Assembly (NCBI GenBank): GCA_964023205.1
Contig: OZ026840.1
Span: 30,172,199-30,236,198 of the forward strand
DNA: 64,000 nt
Source of the DNA: Lutraria lutraria
Taxonomy: Eukaryota; Mollusca; Bivalvia; Venerida; Mactridae
Direction: 5' to 3'
The position numbers and the translations under genes were made by a program. The notes beneath the pieces are model-generated. The model searched no databases, was not told the origin of the DNA, and was given only the letters and a program-made list of their open reading frames with translations. Below are positions 53,255 to 64,000 of the stretch, one piece after another (the stretch's first letter is position 1; every line of letters starts with the position of its first letter).

Positions 53255-56200
53255 CTACAATACAACAAGAACTTGTAGATATATTTGCAATAAAATATCA
53301 ATGCAAATCATTTATTAAGAGCCACCAAATTGGATGCAAGGTTTAGAGGCGCTGTTGACTTTTTACACACATGTTTATTTTGTGTCGTGTATCACTTCAG
53401 AGAGAGTGCTTGAAGTTGTGAAAATGGCATCAATCAAATAGCATGACAGTGCTCACATACTGGATGTGAGGTGTTTTAGACACATGACCAAAAGTCATTC
53501 TTTTCGAAAGATGATCGGTTTAAGAACAGTTTTTATACACTAAGACATGCAATTTTGCTCATTTTTTCTTTACTTCTAAATGGCACGAATATGTTGTAAA
53601 CGGTTGTGTATGGAATGTTAGAAAAAACGAGAGACGTTTGCAATGCCCCACGCTCATATTATGTAGAAATCTTAAGAATAAGTTTAGCTGCAGAAATTTC
53701 TTACGAATTACTTAAATTCGCTAAATCAATGATGTACAAAAGGGGTCTCCGCAGTCGAGTGGTAATGGTCCATGACGAATTAGCACTAGCCGAGAATCAT
53801 AGTGAGTTCGAATCCAGCATGGGACCAAATTTCCCACGCAATAAAGCAGTCCAAGTAGTTTACGGAAGTATTGTGGTTATTCTACTAGGATTAAAGCTGA
53901 AAAAGTCGCCTAATGACTCTAACTGTGATAGGTGAAATGTTCTAATACTACCTGTCTATCATCAATCTTCGTTTTCTCTACATCTTCCAACCCACAAATC
54001 CAGTTAACTATGTATCTATACCAAGGTAATCGACCTGTAGGAGTAAAATATAGAACAATGTCAGATGCCTGTGAATGTGCGGGAATTGGTCGTTGTATTT
54101 TTCAATTCGCAAGAATTTGTTCGTTTTCTTTATCTCTTTTTTCAAGAACGAAATGCTAGTTAAATGTATAATAAGCGACACCCAAATTTTAAGAGCAACG
54201 TTGGCAGCCTTAAAATGAAAAAAAGTAATGTCTTTATAGTAAAATTTAGATTTGTTTCTAATAAAATACAAATGAAGATTTATTGAAGATTTATAGATTA
54301 TGTAGCTTTTGCAAGAGCTGGTATAAGTATTAAGACAGTTACAAAGTAAGGTATAAATGTACTTTTTACTCACCACGTTTTATGTGTATCTCCTCATGTA
54401 CGTACACTTTTGATTCTTGTTCCACTGCAGAAACTTTGTTGCCATCATGATTCCCAACCCAATCAACTTTGAGATCTAAAATCGCAGAAAAAAGATAAAT
54501 TAACTTACTAACAGTTTAGTGAGCTTCGATGTCGCTCGACGAACTCTACAATGCATATTATTGTTATGACTAAACATAAGATACCCGGTATTCGCTAACA
54601 TCCCCATAATTTAAAAATACTGATTCAGTAGGACGACAGGTTTTTTTTTCAAATAGATTTTGAATTTGGATATACAAGAAAAAATACCAATAACTAAAAA
54701 AGTTCTACGGTTGGCAGAACAAAATACGTGCGACAACACTATGAGTTACAGATTTTGATCAAATGCGTAAAAGGAATTCTTTGTTAGTTTATCTTTAAGA
54801 ATAGCGATAACTTTACCTTTGTCCTGACCGTCTGATAGATGTTTTAATTCGACGTCATGAGATGATGAAGCGTCATCACTATCTGTATTGTAACCCTTTC
54901 TTTCTTTTCTTGCCCACTCATCAATATCAAGTCTGGGCTCCTTGCTATGGCGTGACCAGAATGTTAACCGGTGTAACTATAAATAGAAATGATGTAATCA
55001 AAACTTTGCTGTAACTATTCTAGGATCTTTACTAGAATATTGTACAGTGTATTTTTTGAAATTACTAATTAAATAAAAAAATTCGTAATATCCAGTATAG
55101 ACTTTTTTCTGGATCGCGTCAAGAATGTTAACCATTATAGATATGAATCTAACTACATGTACTAGTAATGAAATCAAACTTTGTAGTTTTTTATCTAGAA
55201 TTGTTCAGTGTCGCGTTAAAAATGTTATTAATTACCAGTATAGTCATAAAAAAGGACGGATTCACAGAAAAATATTCAATATTCATCCTTGGGTCTTTGC
55301 TGTGTCACGTTCACAATATTCACTTACGTTTGACCTTTGCTTTCGGTGGCACTAATGACATATTACTGCAAAGGGAGATAATTTGCCTTTGCATTAATCC
55401 TAAACCGGTTCTCGTTCCATGCACCAAAGGTTAAAGTTTACGGAAACCAGCTTACATGAAACCCTTTTAATGCTTCATATTAAGTCTTCTGGTATTTCAA
55501 ACAATAAGCATGTCTACTTACACATCGTTTATCTATCGGCTTTGTCAATAAGGAGATGATAATTGCCACAATTCCGGTCACTACAAACAGGAACAATGAA
55601 AAATACAAATAATGAAAGTTTCGAATAACACCCGGTATCCGACTCGGGTTCGTATCACCACACGACGTCTTCCCGTATGCATATTCCATAACGAATCTAA
55701 GAATGCCGACAGCCATACCAAACACTAAGCCAAAGAATGCACCCTGAAGGAAAATATAATATGACTAGTAACTAACATATAACAAAACGGAAACTGTGTA
55801 CAATGCTGTCTGCAACACTGAGAAATATCTCATGTCTACGTTAAGTACAAAATGCATATCATATTGTTTATACAATGGCAATTCTGAGCATTTGAACCGC
55901 GGTTAAGAAAACATTTTTATACTTTGCGATGTGCGTTTGACTTTGTATTAGTATTAGTCAGTCGCACAATGGTTATGACTGAAGAGAACAGTGGCGGGAA
56001 GCTTAACAAGTCCTTGGCCAAGACTGGGCACCTTGGGCGGCGCAACTCTGGAAGATGTAAAGTGGGTAGCGCCAAAACATCCGAGGAAGGAGCCATCCAC
56101 CTAATGATAGAACTGATGCAGCGGACATCGATAATGAATTCAAATTTAATAAAGCATAGAGTCACGAGTTCATGTTTCTATCAATTGGTTCCGATTTATT

Positions 56201-59200
56201 TTCCAATAACAAATTAGTTATTTGGGAATTGTCTTTAAGTCATTGATAACGCATTCGTTTGCTACAATTGACTCATTGTGGTGGTTAACTATATTCAGAT
56301 TGGTGTAACCTTTAACTACCAGGTACATCACTAAACTGTTCATTGCAACAACCAGGCAATATGTTTTTTATAAAGAAGAAACACTATAATATTTTATTTG
56401 TTTCATCAACCGTATTTCAGTTTAATACTGCTATCATTTAACTCCACAAATGTTTAATGATCATTCGCAAAAGCAAACCCATTCCTTCGCATTCTCACGT
56501 ACCTAAAAGTTTCCAAAGTATCAAGTTTGAATTTTTTAATAATAAATATTGATGTTATACACACCTTCTCATTAAGCCTTGGCCAAAACAAAGCCAAGAG
56601 AAAGATACAGCATATCGGTGGCTGTAGGAAGCTTGATACTTCTTGTATGTACACATAGAGCTGGGTACCAGTGTGGCGCAATACCGGGATCCAGATGATA
56701 CTTATAACTACCAGCACTATCACAAATACTCTGAAAACAAAATTGTTTAATGAATATTGATAGGATAGCCAAGGAACAGAAACACGTACAAAACATCACT
56801 CCTTCGCCAAAATACTATACCATACACGAAAACCCTCCATATGTATCAGACCGTACAAACATGGAGGGCAAATCATATTCTGTCGCAGGGTAGCGCCTTT
56901 AAATTAAGATAACCTGTGCAATGATTCCATTTTAGAGGCATTTCTGTGTTAGTTTTGGTTGTACTATAGATGCAGGTAAACTTGCATGATCGTAGCATAT
57001 GATAAAAGAAATAATTTAAGCGAAAAAAAATTGGGGTCACTGATCTCGTTTTCATTTTGCCTATATGTCTATGTGAAAAATGTAGGGAACTGTAGCAAAC
57101 GTCTTTAAAATTACCTTCCTACAATCATAAGTTCTAATTCCGTCGCCTTTGAGCGTATGTTTGTCCAAATGTCCATCGCAAATATTGTACTGCTGCTGTT
57201 AAATATTGACGTCAATGATGACATCAGAGCTGATAACATAACAGCCAACATCATTCCACGGGCACCTGCGAATACAAATCATGGTTTGTATATAGAAGAA
57301 AAAGTACTATGTGCAATTAATATTAATTGGTTATTTTTTCTCTTGAGTTCAACACTAACAGTCTGGGTTTATTGTGATTTTTTCCAGCTGTAATTTTAAA
57401 TTAAGACCACAGGCATATACTTGGGTAGAAAGTTAGCCATCACAAACTAACTGAACAGCTTTTTTCTGGTTACGAGTAAAATTCGACAGTGTGATTACTA
57501 GTTATACACCATAACCCGTCAACTATGGATGCCCCACTCTTTCTATTCATTTTAAGTCATGGCCATCCTTCGCATTTGCGATTTGACTGGATCTGATATC
57601 ATTTGACCGAAGTTAACGCATTCGTACCATGACAACTAAACTGTCTCTTACCTGGTGGCATTAAATGTATTACTAGTTTAGGATAGGCAATGTTAGTACA
57701 TCCGGACATTGAACCACATACTTCCATACAACTATCTGGATCAGAACATCCAACGGTTTCTGTTGAAAAAAACAACAACAATATTTTAACCATAAAACAA
57801 CAGAAAAAAACACGATTGTTATAAACATGTTGTAGTGATCAATTTATGTGTTGTCAATGACGTCATACTCGTAGAAAGCCGAATATAATGAATTATTTCA
57901 ACAATGTAAGAATTAGTGTTGTTATGACGTCATAATTAATTAATCCTTTGATCAAGTAGTAATATAATGTTATTCATTAGTAACATTTATAGTTGCCGAG
58001 TTTCTTGTCAAATAACAAATAACTCGGCCAATACATAAGTACTTTATTGATTAACTATGTAATATGCATTCACTCGTATCGAGGCGAGTTTCAACAACCA
58101 ATGAAAAGCCTGCATTTCATAATTCCATGTAGGGCCGAGTTTTTTAACCAATGGGCATGCATGGAATCCCGTATTGCCGTGTTTGTCCGAATTGATCGAC
58201 TTTTTTACTCGTATTGCCGACAACTGCTATGTATTGAGTGTCGTTTTCTTCCAACCCCATCCCCGTTCTTTTATTAGATACTTAATAAATAATTAACAAT
58301 ACCTGGAAACAAGATACGAGCAATCATTCCTGGAAATACCAGCATAAATAGTGGAAGTATCTTGATGTATGAGCAAAGAATGGTTCCAGCCTTGGCATGG
58401 TCGTAGGTTTTTCCAGCGAGAGCTCGTTGTACGATCACCTATAAATAACCAATCAATTAAGCAAATGTATACACCAACAGACGAACCAAAATGACATGTT
58501 TATGTAACTTACAGTTGGCATTTATGAAGTACAGTCAAACCTGTGAACAAAGGCCACCCTTGGGAAATACAAAACGTAGCCTTTACTGGCACGTGGCCTT
58601 TATTGGTAGCAGAAAATCAAATGTATGACATAGACGCATAATAGTGTATCAAAGATAGAATGGCACTAGGAACCGTGGGCCCCAGAGGTATTTTGGTTTT
58701 TATAAAGGGTTAAAACTGATCCTACCGTTGTCAGAGAAAGTTTAAATCCCCCCCCCCCCCCCCTCTAAAATTGCTTCTTATGGGCCTTGGAGGTACGGGA
58801 TTGATCAAGATGTACTGTATTTGTACTGTATAAAATTACCTGATCAGAACACCAATACCATATGGAATTGATAGTTATTCCAATTAGTCCAGGCCATGGA
58901 ATGTCGCCATGTAATGGATGTCTAAACAGATGCATGTAATCTTCGCGCGGGGCACCACACGTGTTATTTGACTCATAACGCGAGTAATTTGACTCCGCCT
59001 TTGGGTACTTCTCGACCATCCCTTGAAATCCGCCCACTTCGGTGAATGCTACAATAGATATAACATCATTTCCATTGGGATTTGATTTCGATGATGAGGC
59101 TACTTACGAAATCCACGAAATTAAATCCCCAACGAAAGTTAATGAATCCACAGTATATATTGCGAAATTAAATTTAAGCCTAAAAAATGTTTGCTTCTGG

Positions 59201-62200
59201 TAACCCGATCTACCCTATTTTTATACTGGTTCCCGTTCCATGTTGCAGTGCACCTGCTTTGTACACACAAGTCAACGGGAACCAGTTTACCCTATTTTCG
59301 CCGCGTCCCTAGGCCCGGGGATGGTATATCGACTTTTTCACCATTTTACCATTCCGCACGCTTTCAAGAGCAAAAAAATGTCCTACCTACTTACCAACCT
59401 TATTTTCAATAAGCATGTTACCTGTAGTTACCCTGGAATACGGCATATTTTTTAAAGTTATGTACATTGTAAGAGTTGATGCCCTTGTTGAAAACTAGAA
59501 ACATATTCATTTCTGAAGATATTACACCCTGTTCTGAATCATTCTTTTTTTAATTAGATTGATAGTGCGCTTTGTATCTTGTACTGTAAAATTCATTAAA
59601 AATGGATCTTCTTTTTTCTTTAATCACTGAAAAATTGGCTGCTTCAATGCAATTTTAATGGGGAAAACCCCAAGGTGCCATCTCCATTTTAAGATAATAA
59701 ATTTGGGCATTATGGGTATAAAAACCTATATTATTTTCATCGTTGAAGACTTATACCCCTTCGAAAGGAATTCAAGAAAACGTTGAGTTTTTCTTGAACT
59801 ATTTTTACATAGTTCATGAATAGTTCATAAATAGTTCATGAAGTATGAATATAATTTTGATATATAAACACTGATATTCACCTATTCCCATGAGAACTAA
59901 CGCCCCAATGACCATGATGATAGTCTGTATAAAATCTGTCCATATCACCGCAGTAAGTCCACCTGAAAATTTAAATTCATATTTTTTAATTTTGGTATGA
60001 GTTGTTGCCCTTGTTGAAAAATTAAAAAGATGTTACTTTTTGTAGACATTGAAAGATGACTTATATTTTCCTTTATCAAAGATTTATAAAGTGTTTTTTT
60101 ATCTTTTTACCGTGAGTACTGTTGTCATTGGAATGGGTAAAGGGTTTTCTTTAATCTTTGAGCCACTCCCATAGACACTAACACATGTTTAAAGGACCAA
60201 TATCTCAAATGCTCACCGTAAAGCATTTTCTATCACGGTAACCTATAAAAATTACAAATTTTTCAAAAATTTGTCCGCTCCAATTTGAGATAATATAGGC
60301 ATGTAATACATTTAAGGACTTCATTTACCTGCGATAGTGAAAATAGACGCCACCGCCAACAGTAACAAAATGGACATATAAATATCCCACTTCAATGACT
60401 GCTCTATAAAAATGGCACCGGCGTATAAGTCAGCCTGAAAAAAAGACACAAATCGGTAAAACTATGGGAGTGGTGGGCATTAAAATTAATAAAAAGAAAA
60501 AGGGATGAAATCCATTCGAGACTAGAGGCCCCACAACGACGTAATCGAGCATAGCTGTTGTGGAGTATGGGCCAAACGGTATTAAAGTTAGGAACAAAGA
60601 AACACTAAAAACAGGGGCCAAAAAGTAATAAAGTTGGGGTCAAACAGTATTAAAGTTAGAAACAAAGAAACATTAAAGTTAGGGGTCAAGCTGTAGTAAT
60701 ATTAGGGGCTACTTACTGATATTTTTGTAAATATGTAGACTAGAATGGCAAGTACAGCGAGGTACATCTGAATCCTCTTCCCTCCGAACCGTAGTTTTAA
60801 ATATTCTGGCATCGTGAATACCTGGAATGTACGATTAAAATGAACGCATATGTTCATATAACATTAAGAAATAGTTTAAGGACATTCGGTAGCCTGATTA
60901 CGGATATAGTAAATTTAACGGCCCATATGACACCTGTGGTCATTTCGGTGCCACCCCAGAGACAGGAGAGTAAAGATACAAGAAAACCTGGCATTTATAT
61001 CCTTACTCTTTTTGAGTTCTTTTTTACATGGTGCTTTATCGTGCCCAGTGTAAAGCACTGATTCACATCTCGTGATTTTCTTAACAAAGTACTTGACTCG
61101 TTAGTTGGGATCGGGACACTGAAAAAGCGTCCCTGAAATATTGAAATACTGAGCCGAGATTCGTACCCATGACATTTCGTTTAGTAGTCCAATGTGTTAC
61201 CACAAGACCGCCGACCACCCTTAAAGTCCCATTAGCTTTTTGCTATAAAATTATATATGCAAAATAAAACAATTGCTGATATTATCCAAAGATAATAATT
61301 ACCGACGAAACGAGTCTTTTTTCTTCTAAAAACACTCACTACGCTGTGAATTTTGCTTTTGTAAACTTGAAATATATATCTTCAGCGCGTGACGTCACTT
61401 TACGCTGTGTGCATAATATGACTGCGGCAAAACACGACTGTTCTATAAATAGTATTTTTTCAATGATATTGAAAAAAATACGATAGTGGTTTTGGAAACA
61501 ATTTTTCGTGCTATAAAGTACACACGGGAGGAAAACACACCGGATTTCTCTGTTAGAGAACGAACAGAAACTATTACGACCGACACATTTATATGCTTAT
61601 GGGACTTTAACCAGTTAACTGCAGTTGTAATCTTACTATTAACACTAGATATCTGTATCTGTAATAAATTATCCTACTATAATTTATATTCAATACGTAC
61701 CCCTGATGCCATGTAGACTGGCAAGAAAACATACGCCAATATCATCAATACATACATTGCCTGAAAAATACTTGATAATAAAAATCATTTCACAAATTAT
61801 CAATACCAGGTATTTTGAGAAATAAAATAATTTCGGAATTTATGCAAGTTTTCAAATGTATTATAACTGTACACATCTCATTTGGTATGAATATAAAAAA
61901 ATGTTTTTTGTAAAAAATAAATTTTATATCTTTGAATGAATTGTGAACAAAATTAAAGTAAACTTCGCATATGATTGATATAAATAACTCACGTTTAATT
62001 CGTACAGGTAGATAGCAATGCCGGCAGCTGCACCGGATCCTACCATACCAACAAAATGGAGACTTCCAATATTACTGGCAAACAAGGAGGCTCCAACCTG
62101 TAGAATGAGCAAAGTGAAAGAGATTATTTAGTATTTAGTATTTACAAGAAAATGTCATGCGTTATTGTACAGAATAGAGCTTATGCCGAACAGCACTTAT

Positions 62201-62661
62201 TTGATGAGAGCTATTCGGTGATGAGGCACTTATGAGATCGCTTATCATATTCCTATGCAGGCGTTCTTTTGTGTCGTAAAGAGCTTACGCCGAATAGCGC
62301 TTACGTAAATTGTCAGTCCTATTCAGTGATGAGGCACGCTCTCGATCAAGATCGCTTATGATATCCCCATTGCAGGCATTGTTTTATCGTATAGAGCTTA
62401 CGCCGAATAGCGCTTAGTAAATGGTAAGCGCGCTATTCGGTGGTGAGGCACGCTCTCGACGAACATCACTTGTTATTTGTTCCTAGATAGGCATTCTACG
62501 AATAGCTTTATTAACAGTATTATTATTAGTATATATTCTATATCTAAGTATATCAAATATCTTATGTTTTGAACTGTGAATGAAATACGTACTGGAATCC
62601 AATTCATGTTCCGGCCAGCCAGAAAGTATCCTCCGGCGGTTCCACGATTCTTTCTCGAACT
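53138..62661 (-). CDS. SGLT-type SLC5 sodium/solute symporter (16 exons; 5' end outside window)
   Basis: Plasma-membrane Na+-coupled transporter of the SLC5 family, most like the sodium/glucose subgroup. Sixteen minus-strand exons (listed separately) join in phase to 1980 nt: 659 residues plus stop. Motifs in order: [109 protein letters not shown] and [20 protein letters not shown]. By alignment from memory with human SGLT1, sugar-contact positions N32, H37, E56, Y240-W241, K271 and Q406 and the Na2 serines S342-S343 (numbered from the first recovered residue) are kept. The missing N-terminus should hold about 50-60 residues. Exact substrate (glucose, mannose, inositol) cannot be told. Confidence 0.96.
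53742..53945 (+). mobile_element. SINE family C in SLC5 last intron (antisense to gene)
   Basis: CTCCGCAGTCGAGTGGTAAT, B-box-like GAGTTCGAATCCAGCATGGG, then GCTGAAAAAGTCGCCTAATG and ACTCTAACTGTGATAGGTG. It ends about 7 bp before the neighbouring exon border at 53952 and explains the 109-residue plus-strand open frame there. Confidence 0.82.
53952..54034 (-). CDS. SLC5 exon, cytoplasmic loop
   Basis: Acceptor ctcctacag|GT, donor AGACAG|gtagta; phases 1 in and 0 out. Encodes [26 protein letters not shown] matches the conserved FCGLE/VCGL segment before the final helix. This small exon repairs the phase between its neighbours. Confidence 0.93.
54374..54475 (-). CDS. SLC5 exon, hydrophilic loop
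   Basis: Acceptor gattttag|AT, donor CGTG|gtgagt; phases 1 in and 1 out. Encodes [20 protein letters not shown] and a basic end (HEEIHIKR). Poorly conserved region; accepted on splice sites and phase. Confidence 0.88.
54817..54976 (-). CDS. SLC5 exon with LHRLTFWSR
   Basis: Acceptor atttatag|TTA, donor ACAAAG|gtaaag; phases 0 in and 1 out. Begins [18 protein letters not shown], the conserved start of the long cytoplasmic loop, then a charged stretch with [12 protein letters not shown]. Confidence 0.95.
55522..55743 (-). CDS. SLC5 exon, TM12-TM13
   Basis: Acceptor tccttcag|GGT, donor CGATGT|gtaagt; phase 0 both sides, 74 codons. Encodes [20 protein letters not shown], a loop with [11 protein letters not shown], then [14 protein letters not shown] and SLLTKPID. 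Confidence 0.97.
56565..56730 (-). CDS. SLC5 exon, TM10-TM11, sugar-site Gln
   Basis: Acceptor ttttcag|A, donor GAGAAG|gtgtgt; phases 2 in and 0 out. Encodes [17 protein letters not shown] and [19 protein letters not shown] then [11 protein letters not shown]406 lies at the position of the sugar-binding Gln of SGLT1 (inference by alignment). Confidence 0.96.
57115..57265 (-). CDS. SLC5 exon, TM8, Na+ site
   Basis: Acceptor attcgcag|GT, donor GGAAG|gtaatt; phases 1 in and 2 out. Encodes [20 protein letters not shown] then [14 protein letters not shown], the most diagnostic SLC5 block, with the Na2-site serine pair. Confidence 0.98.
57652..57759 (-). CDS. SLC5 exon, cysteine-rich loop
   Basis: Acceptor caacag|AA, donor CCACCAG|gtaaga; phases 1 in and 1 out. 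Encodes [20 protein letters not shown] then [15 protein letters not shown]. The four-cysteine extracellular loop before AYPKLV is typical of SGLTs. Confidence 0.96.
58303..58438 (-). CDS. SLC5 exon, TM6-TM7 region, sugar-site Lys
   Basis: Acceptor tttatag|GTG, donor TTCCAG|gtattg; phases 0 in and 1 out. Encodes [20 protein letters not shown] and [21 protein letters not shown]271 aligns with a sugar-contact Lys. Confidence 0.97.
58532..58615. mobile_element. MITE family 2 fragment (SLC5 intron)
   Basis: ACAGTCAAACCTGTGAACAA, AGGCCACCCTTGGGAAATAC and GGCACGTGGCCTTTATTGG match the family core at 39592. Confidence 0.72.
58749..58763. repeat. Poly-C run
   Basis: About fifteen consecutive C within 58749-58763 in an SLC5 intron; prone to length error in assemblies. 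Confidence 0.9.
58840..59048 (-). CDS. SLC5 exon, extracellular loop and WYWCSDQ
   Basis: Acceptor attgtag|CA, donor GATCAG|gtaatt; phases 1 in and 0 out. Encodes [37 protein letters not shown], then [19 protein letters not shown] and CSDQ. Y240-W241 match the SGLT1 sugar-site pair. Confidence 0.97.
59098..59165. repeat. Dispersed repeat copy (SLC5 intron)
   Basis: AATCCACGAAATTAAATCCC then CAACGAAAGTTAATGAATCC and ACAGTATAT match 33300-33365. Confidence 0.72.
59470..60320. repeat. Related intronic repeats on both sides of one SLC5 exon
   Basis: GAGTTGATGCCCTTGTTGAA near 59470 and GAGTTGTTGCCCTTGTTGAA near 59998 are followed by similar T-rich and TTTCTTTAATC segments. They flank the exon at 59882-59962. 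Part of the right copy matches 38930-39125. Confidence 0.6.
59882..59962 (-). CDS. SLC5 exon, TM5
   Basis: Acceptor attttcag|GT, donor GGAATAG|gtgaat; phases 1 in and 1 out. Encodes [20 protein letters not shown] then ALVLMGI; the TD...QT.IM motif is conserved in SGLTs. Confidence 0.97.
60329..60434 (-). CDS. SLC5 exon, TM3-TM4 region
   Basis: Acceptor tttttcag|GCT, donor ATCGCAG|gtaaat; phases 0 in and 1 out. Encodes [20 protein letters not shown] then [23 protein letters not shown] is diagnostic. Confidence 0.97.
60717..60821 (-). CDS. SLC5 exon, TMPEYL motif
   Basis: Acceptor cattccag|GTA, donor ATATCA|gtaagt; phase 0 both sides, 35 codons. Encodes [20 protein letters not shown] then [26 protein letters not shown] is conserved across SLC5. 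Confidence 0.98.
60918..61222 (-). mobile_element. SINE family A, near full length (SLC5 intron)
   Basis: The minus strand head is GGTCGGCGGTCTTGTGGTAA then CACATTGGACTAC, with B-box-like GGGTACGAATCTCGGCTCAG and a tail GAAATGACCACAGGTGTCAT then GGGCCGTTAAA. Confidence 0.82.
61701..61760 (-). CDS. SLC5 exon, TM2
   Basis: Acceptor atttttcag|GCA, donor TCAGGG|gtacgt; phase 0 both sides, 20 codons: [20 protein letters not shown]. The VF.P.Y...G pattern precedes TMPEYL in SGLTs. Confidence 0.96.
61993..62097 (-). CDS. SLC5 exon, TM1, sugar-site His
   Basis: Acceptor ttctacag|GTT, donor TTAAAC|gtgagt; phase 0 both sides, 35 codons. Encodes [20 protein letters not shown] and [15 protein letters not shown]. 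The usual GSGHFVGLAG reads [10 protein letters not shown] here, a Leu next to the sugar-site His. Confidence 0.98.
62170..62480. repeat. Tandem repeat of ~110 bp, 3 units (SLC5 intron)
   Basis: AGAGCTTATGCCGAACAGC near 62177, AGAGCTTACGCCGAATAGCG near 62280 and again near 62394. Each unit also has CTATTC(G/A)GTG(A/G)TGAGGCAC. In unit 3, GCCGAATAGCGC and GCGCGCTATTCGGTG are inverted, so a unit can fold on itself. Confidence 0.88.
62593..62661 (-). CDS. SLC5 first recovered exon
   Basis: Acceptor actttccag|AGT, donor ATTCCA|gtacgt; phase 0 both sides, 23 codons: [20 protein letters not shown] then WIP. It joins the next exon as [12 protein letters not shown]. The preceding exon, with the start and the first helix, was not found in 62662-64000. 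Confidence 0.96.
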
Positions 62662-63310
62662 CTGGAAAGTAATATGTAGAAATACAATTAAATCTTAAAT
62701 AAGGACTACCATTGAATAAGGGGTCACGTGACCATAAAGAAATTCATGCAGATAGATTGAATAAACTACTAAATGAGGTTAATACGTCTTCTCTCAGTTT
62801 CGTTACTACTCGGGCATTTCCGTAACCGAGAGATACACGTTCTCGCAAAGGAGTTCCGATTGGGGTGGTATAGTGCATGTGTGTGGATAATACACGTGAC
62901 TTTTGACGTCACAAATTAGTTTTGCGGGAAGCACTTTTTTGCACGAAGCCAGGATAAAAGAAGCTGTAAGTAGGACTACTTCATTCCGAGTTCAATTTTC
63001 ACGACGCATAGCGCATGCTAAACGGAAAATGTGTATGTTACACGTATACTTGTCGATGCTTTGTATTCTGTACAGTTATTTGCGCACGTCTGGGGTCATG
63101 TAACTGAAAGTCACTGGTGAAGTAGTAGTGAACAGTATTGGTGGTAGTGAATAGATTTGTGTAACAAAGTGATACAATGTAGACGTGAAATTGCTGAATT
63201 ATAGACACGTATTTATGTACTGTTTTTACATTTAAGGATTTCAAACTCTAATTGAAATTCTAAATTTAGAATCATTTATTAGACTTTTGTCTTTTCCGGA
63301 TGACGTCATT

Positions 63311-63372
63311 GATTGCCAGTGGATGCTCACTTATCAATTGAGAGGTCCTGGGTTCAATCCCTGGTCGGAGCC
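63311..63372 (+). mobile_element. tRNA-like 3' half (SINE remnant)
   Basis: GAGAGGTCCTGGGTTCAATC then CCTGGTCGGAGCC has a good B box and T-arm, but the 5' half is missing, so no tRNA gene is called. Confidence 0.6.
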
Positions 63373-63624
63373 TATTACTTTTTTAGTATTTATTTCTTGA
63401 TAGAACATTTTTTCTCAATTAATTAGCTAAGATATCAAAGCGGAAGCATGCTTGTGTTTAAAAAAAATGAGTAAACATACAAGCTAGTTTAAAGCAATTT
63501 AGAAAACCTGATCATGTATCACATTCAAACTGTTATAGCCGAAAATCTATCTGGTGAAAGTGTTTTATATTTTCACATCTTGTTTATATATCTTTGAAGA
63601 TATTTTTTATCTAAGTCTTAGCCT

Positions 63625-63752
63625 ATACGGAAGACGGGAGTCTAGTACTGGTTCTTCCCAGGAACGATGATTAGGTGAACTATGCGTCTCATATGACTCT
63701 TGACTGTTGAAAAGGGGGCGTAAAACTTGATATAAACAAACAAACAAATATG
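63625..63752 (+). mobile_element. SINE family C, 3' end
   Basis: GAGTCTAGTACTGGTTCTTC, CCAGGAACGATGATTAGGTG, CTCATATGACTCTTGACTGT and GGGGGCGTAAAACTTGATAT followed by an AAACAAACAAA tail. It is the complement of the order at 48063-48180. Confidence 0.82.
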
Positions 63753-64000
63753 CGTTATTTAGTCATTCAATTGTTGTAGTATATATACATAAATATGTAC
63801 TTTGGAGTGGTCCTTGATCACACAATGGACTTTATTTCACGAGTCTGACAGATAATGTACATGTACTGAAACATCTTTGTATTTTACTTGTTTATAATTA
63901 TGCAACGTACAATGTACAAGTAATGGACTTTATTCACTAGTTGATCATGTACAGTGCAACATCCCAACATCAGTCACCAATGGGGAAGGTAGAAAGGCTG

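Larger units (their letters stand above)
62662..64000. other. SLC5 5' intron or flank, no coding exon found
   Basis: Searched on the minus strand for the missing N-terminal exon (a helix ending before SSRKNRG) and found none. It contains a tRNA-like half and a SINE end (listed separately). Confidence 0.6.

Noticed and set aside
53606..53935. Plus-strand 109-residue protein
   Set aside because: Explained by the SINE at 53742-53945 lying antisense in the SLC5 intron.

Overview
This is nuclear DNA of an animal, most likely a marine bivalve mollusc. The evidence is two split genes with GT-AG introns, AT-rich non-coding DNA, several families of SINEs with tRNA-like heads, a Tc1/mariner element, a LINE fragment, palindromic MITEs, and very large tandem arrays. 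The bivalve assignment is inferred from the repeat style and the protein families. No species can be named from sequence alone, and nothing looks bacterial or viral.

Layout. 1-2407: no gene seen. 2408-13175: a macrosatellite of seven full copies of a ~1470-bp unit plus one decayed copy, with a higher-order dimer pattern. 13380-18010: a second array of ~890-bp units, one of them interrupted by a SINE. 18010-30000: transposon-rich DNA, including a frameshifted mariner fragment (19.0-19.3 kb), a CAN-triplet-rich tract (19.4-20.1 kb), a 33-bp minisatellite grown inside a SINE (21.3-21.9 kb), a 950-bp element with terminal inverted repeats and 8-bp target duplications (22.3-23.3 kb), several foldback MITEs, and a decayed Tc1-like transposon that ends 247 bp upstream of a gene start.

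30079-48604 (+): a complete Rh-type ammonium/ammonia channel gene. It has ten coding exons, consistent phases throughout, and encodes 472 aa. Its first intron is ~11.2 kb. 53138-62661 (-): an SGLT-type SLC5 sodium/solute symporter gene. Sixteen coding exons are recovered (659 aa to the stop). The exon or exons for the extreme N-terminus were not found and probably lie beyond the right edge. The two genes converge tail to tail. Between them lie two minisatellites and a near-perfect 29-bp-arm hairpin.

Both genes encode multi-pass membrane transporters: ammonia permeation for the Rh protein, and probably Na+-coupled sugar uptake for the SLC5 protein. Nothing in the sequence indicates a shared pathway or co-regulation. 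Apart from these two genes, the open frames in the window are best explained as repeats, transposon remnants or chance.
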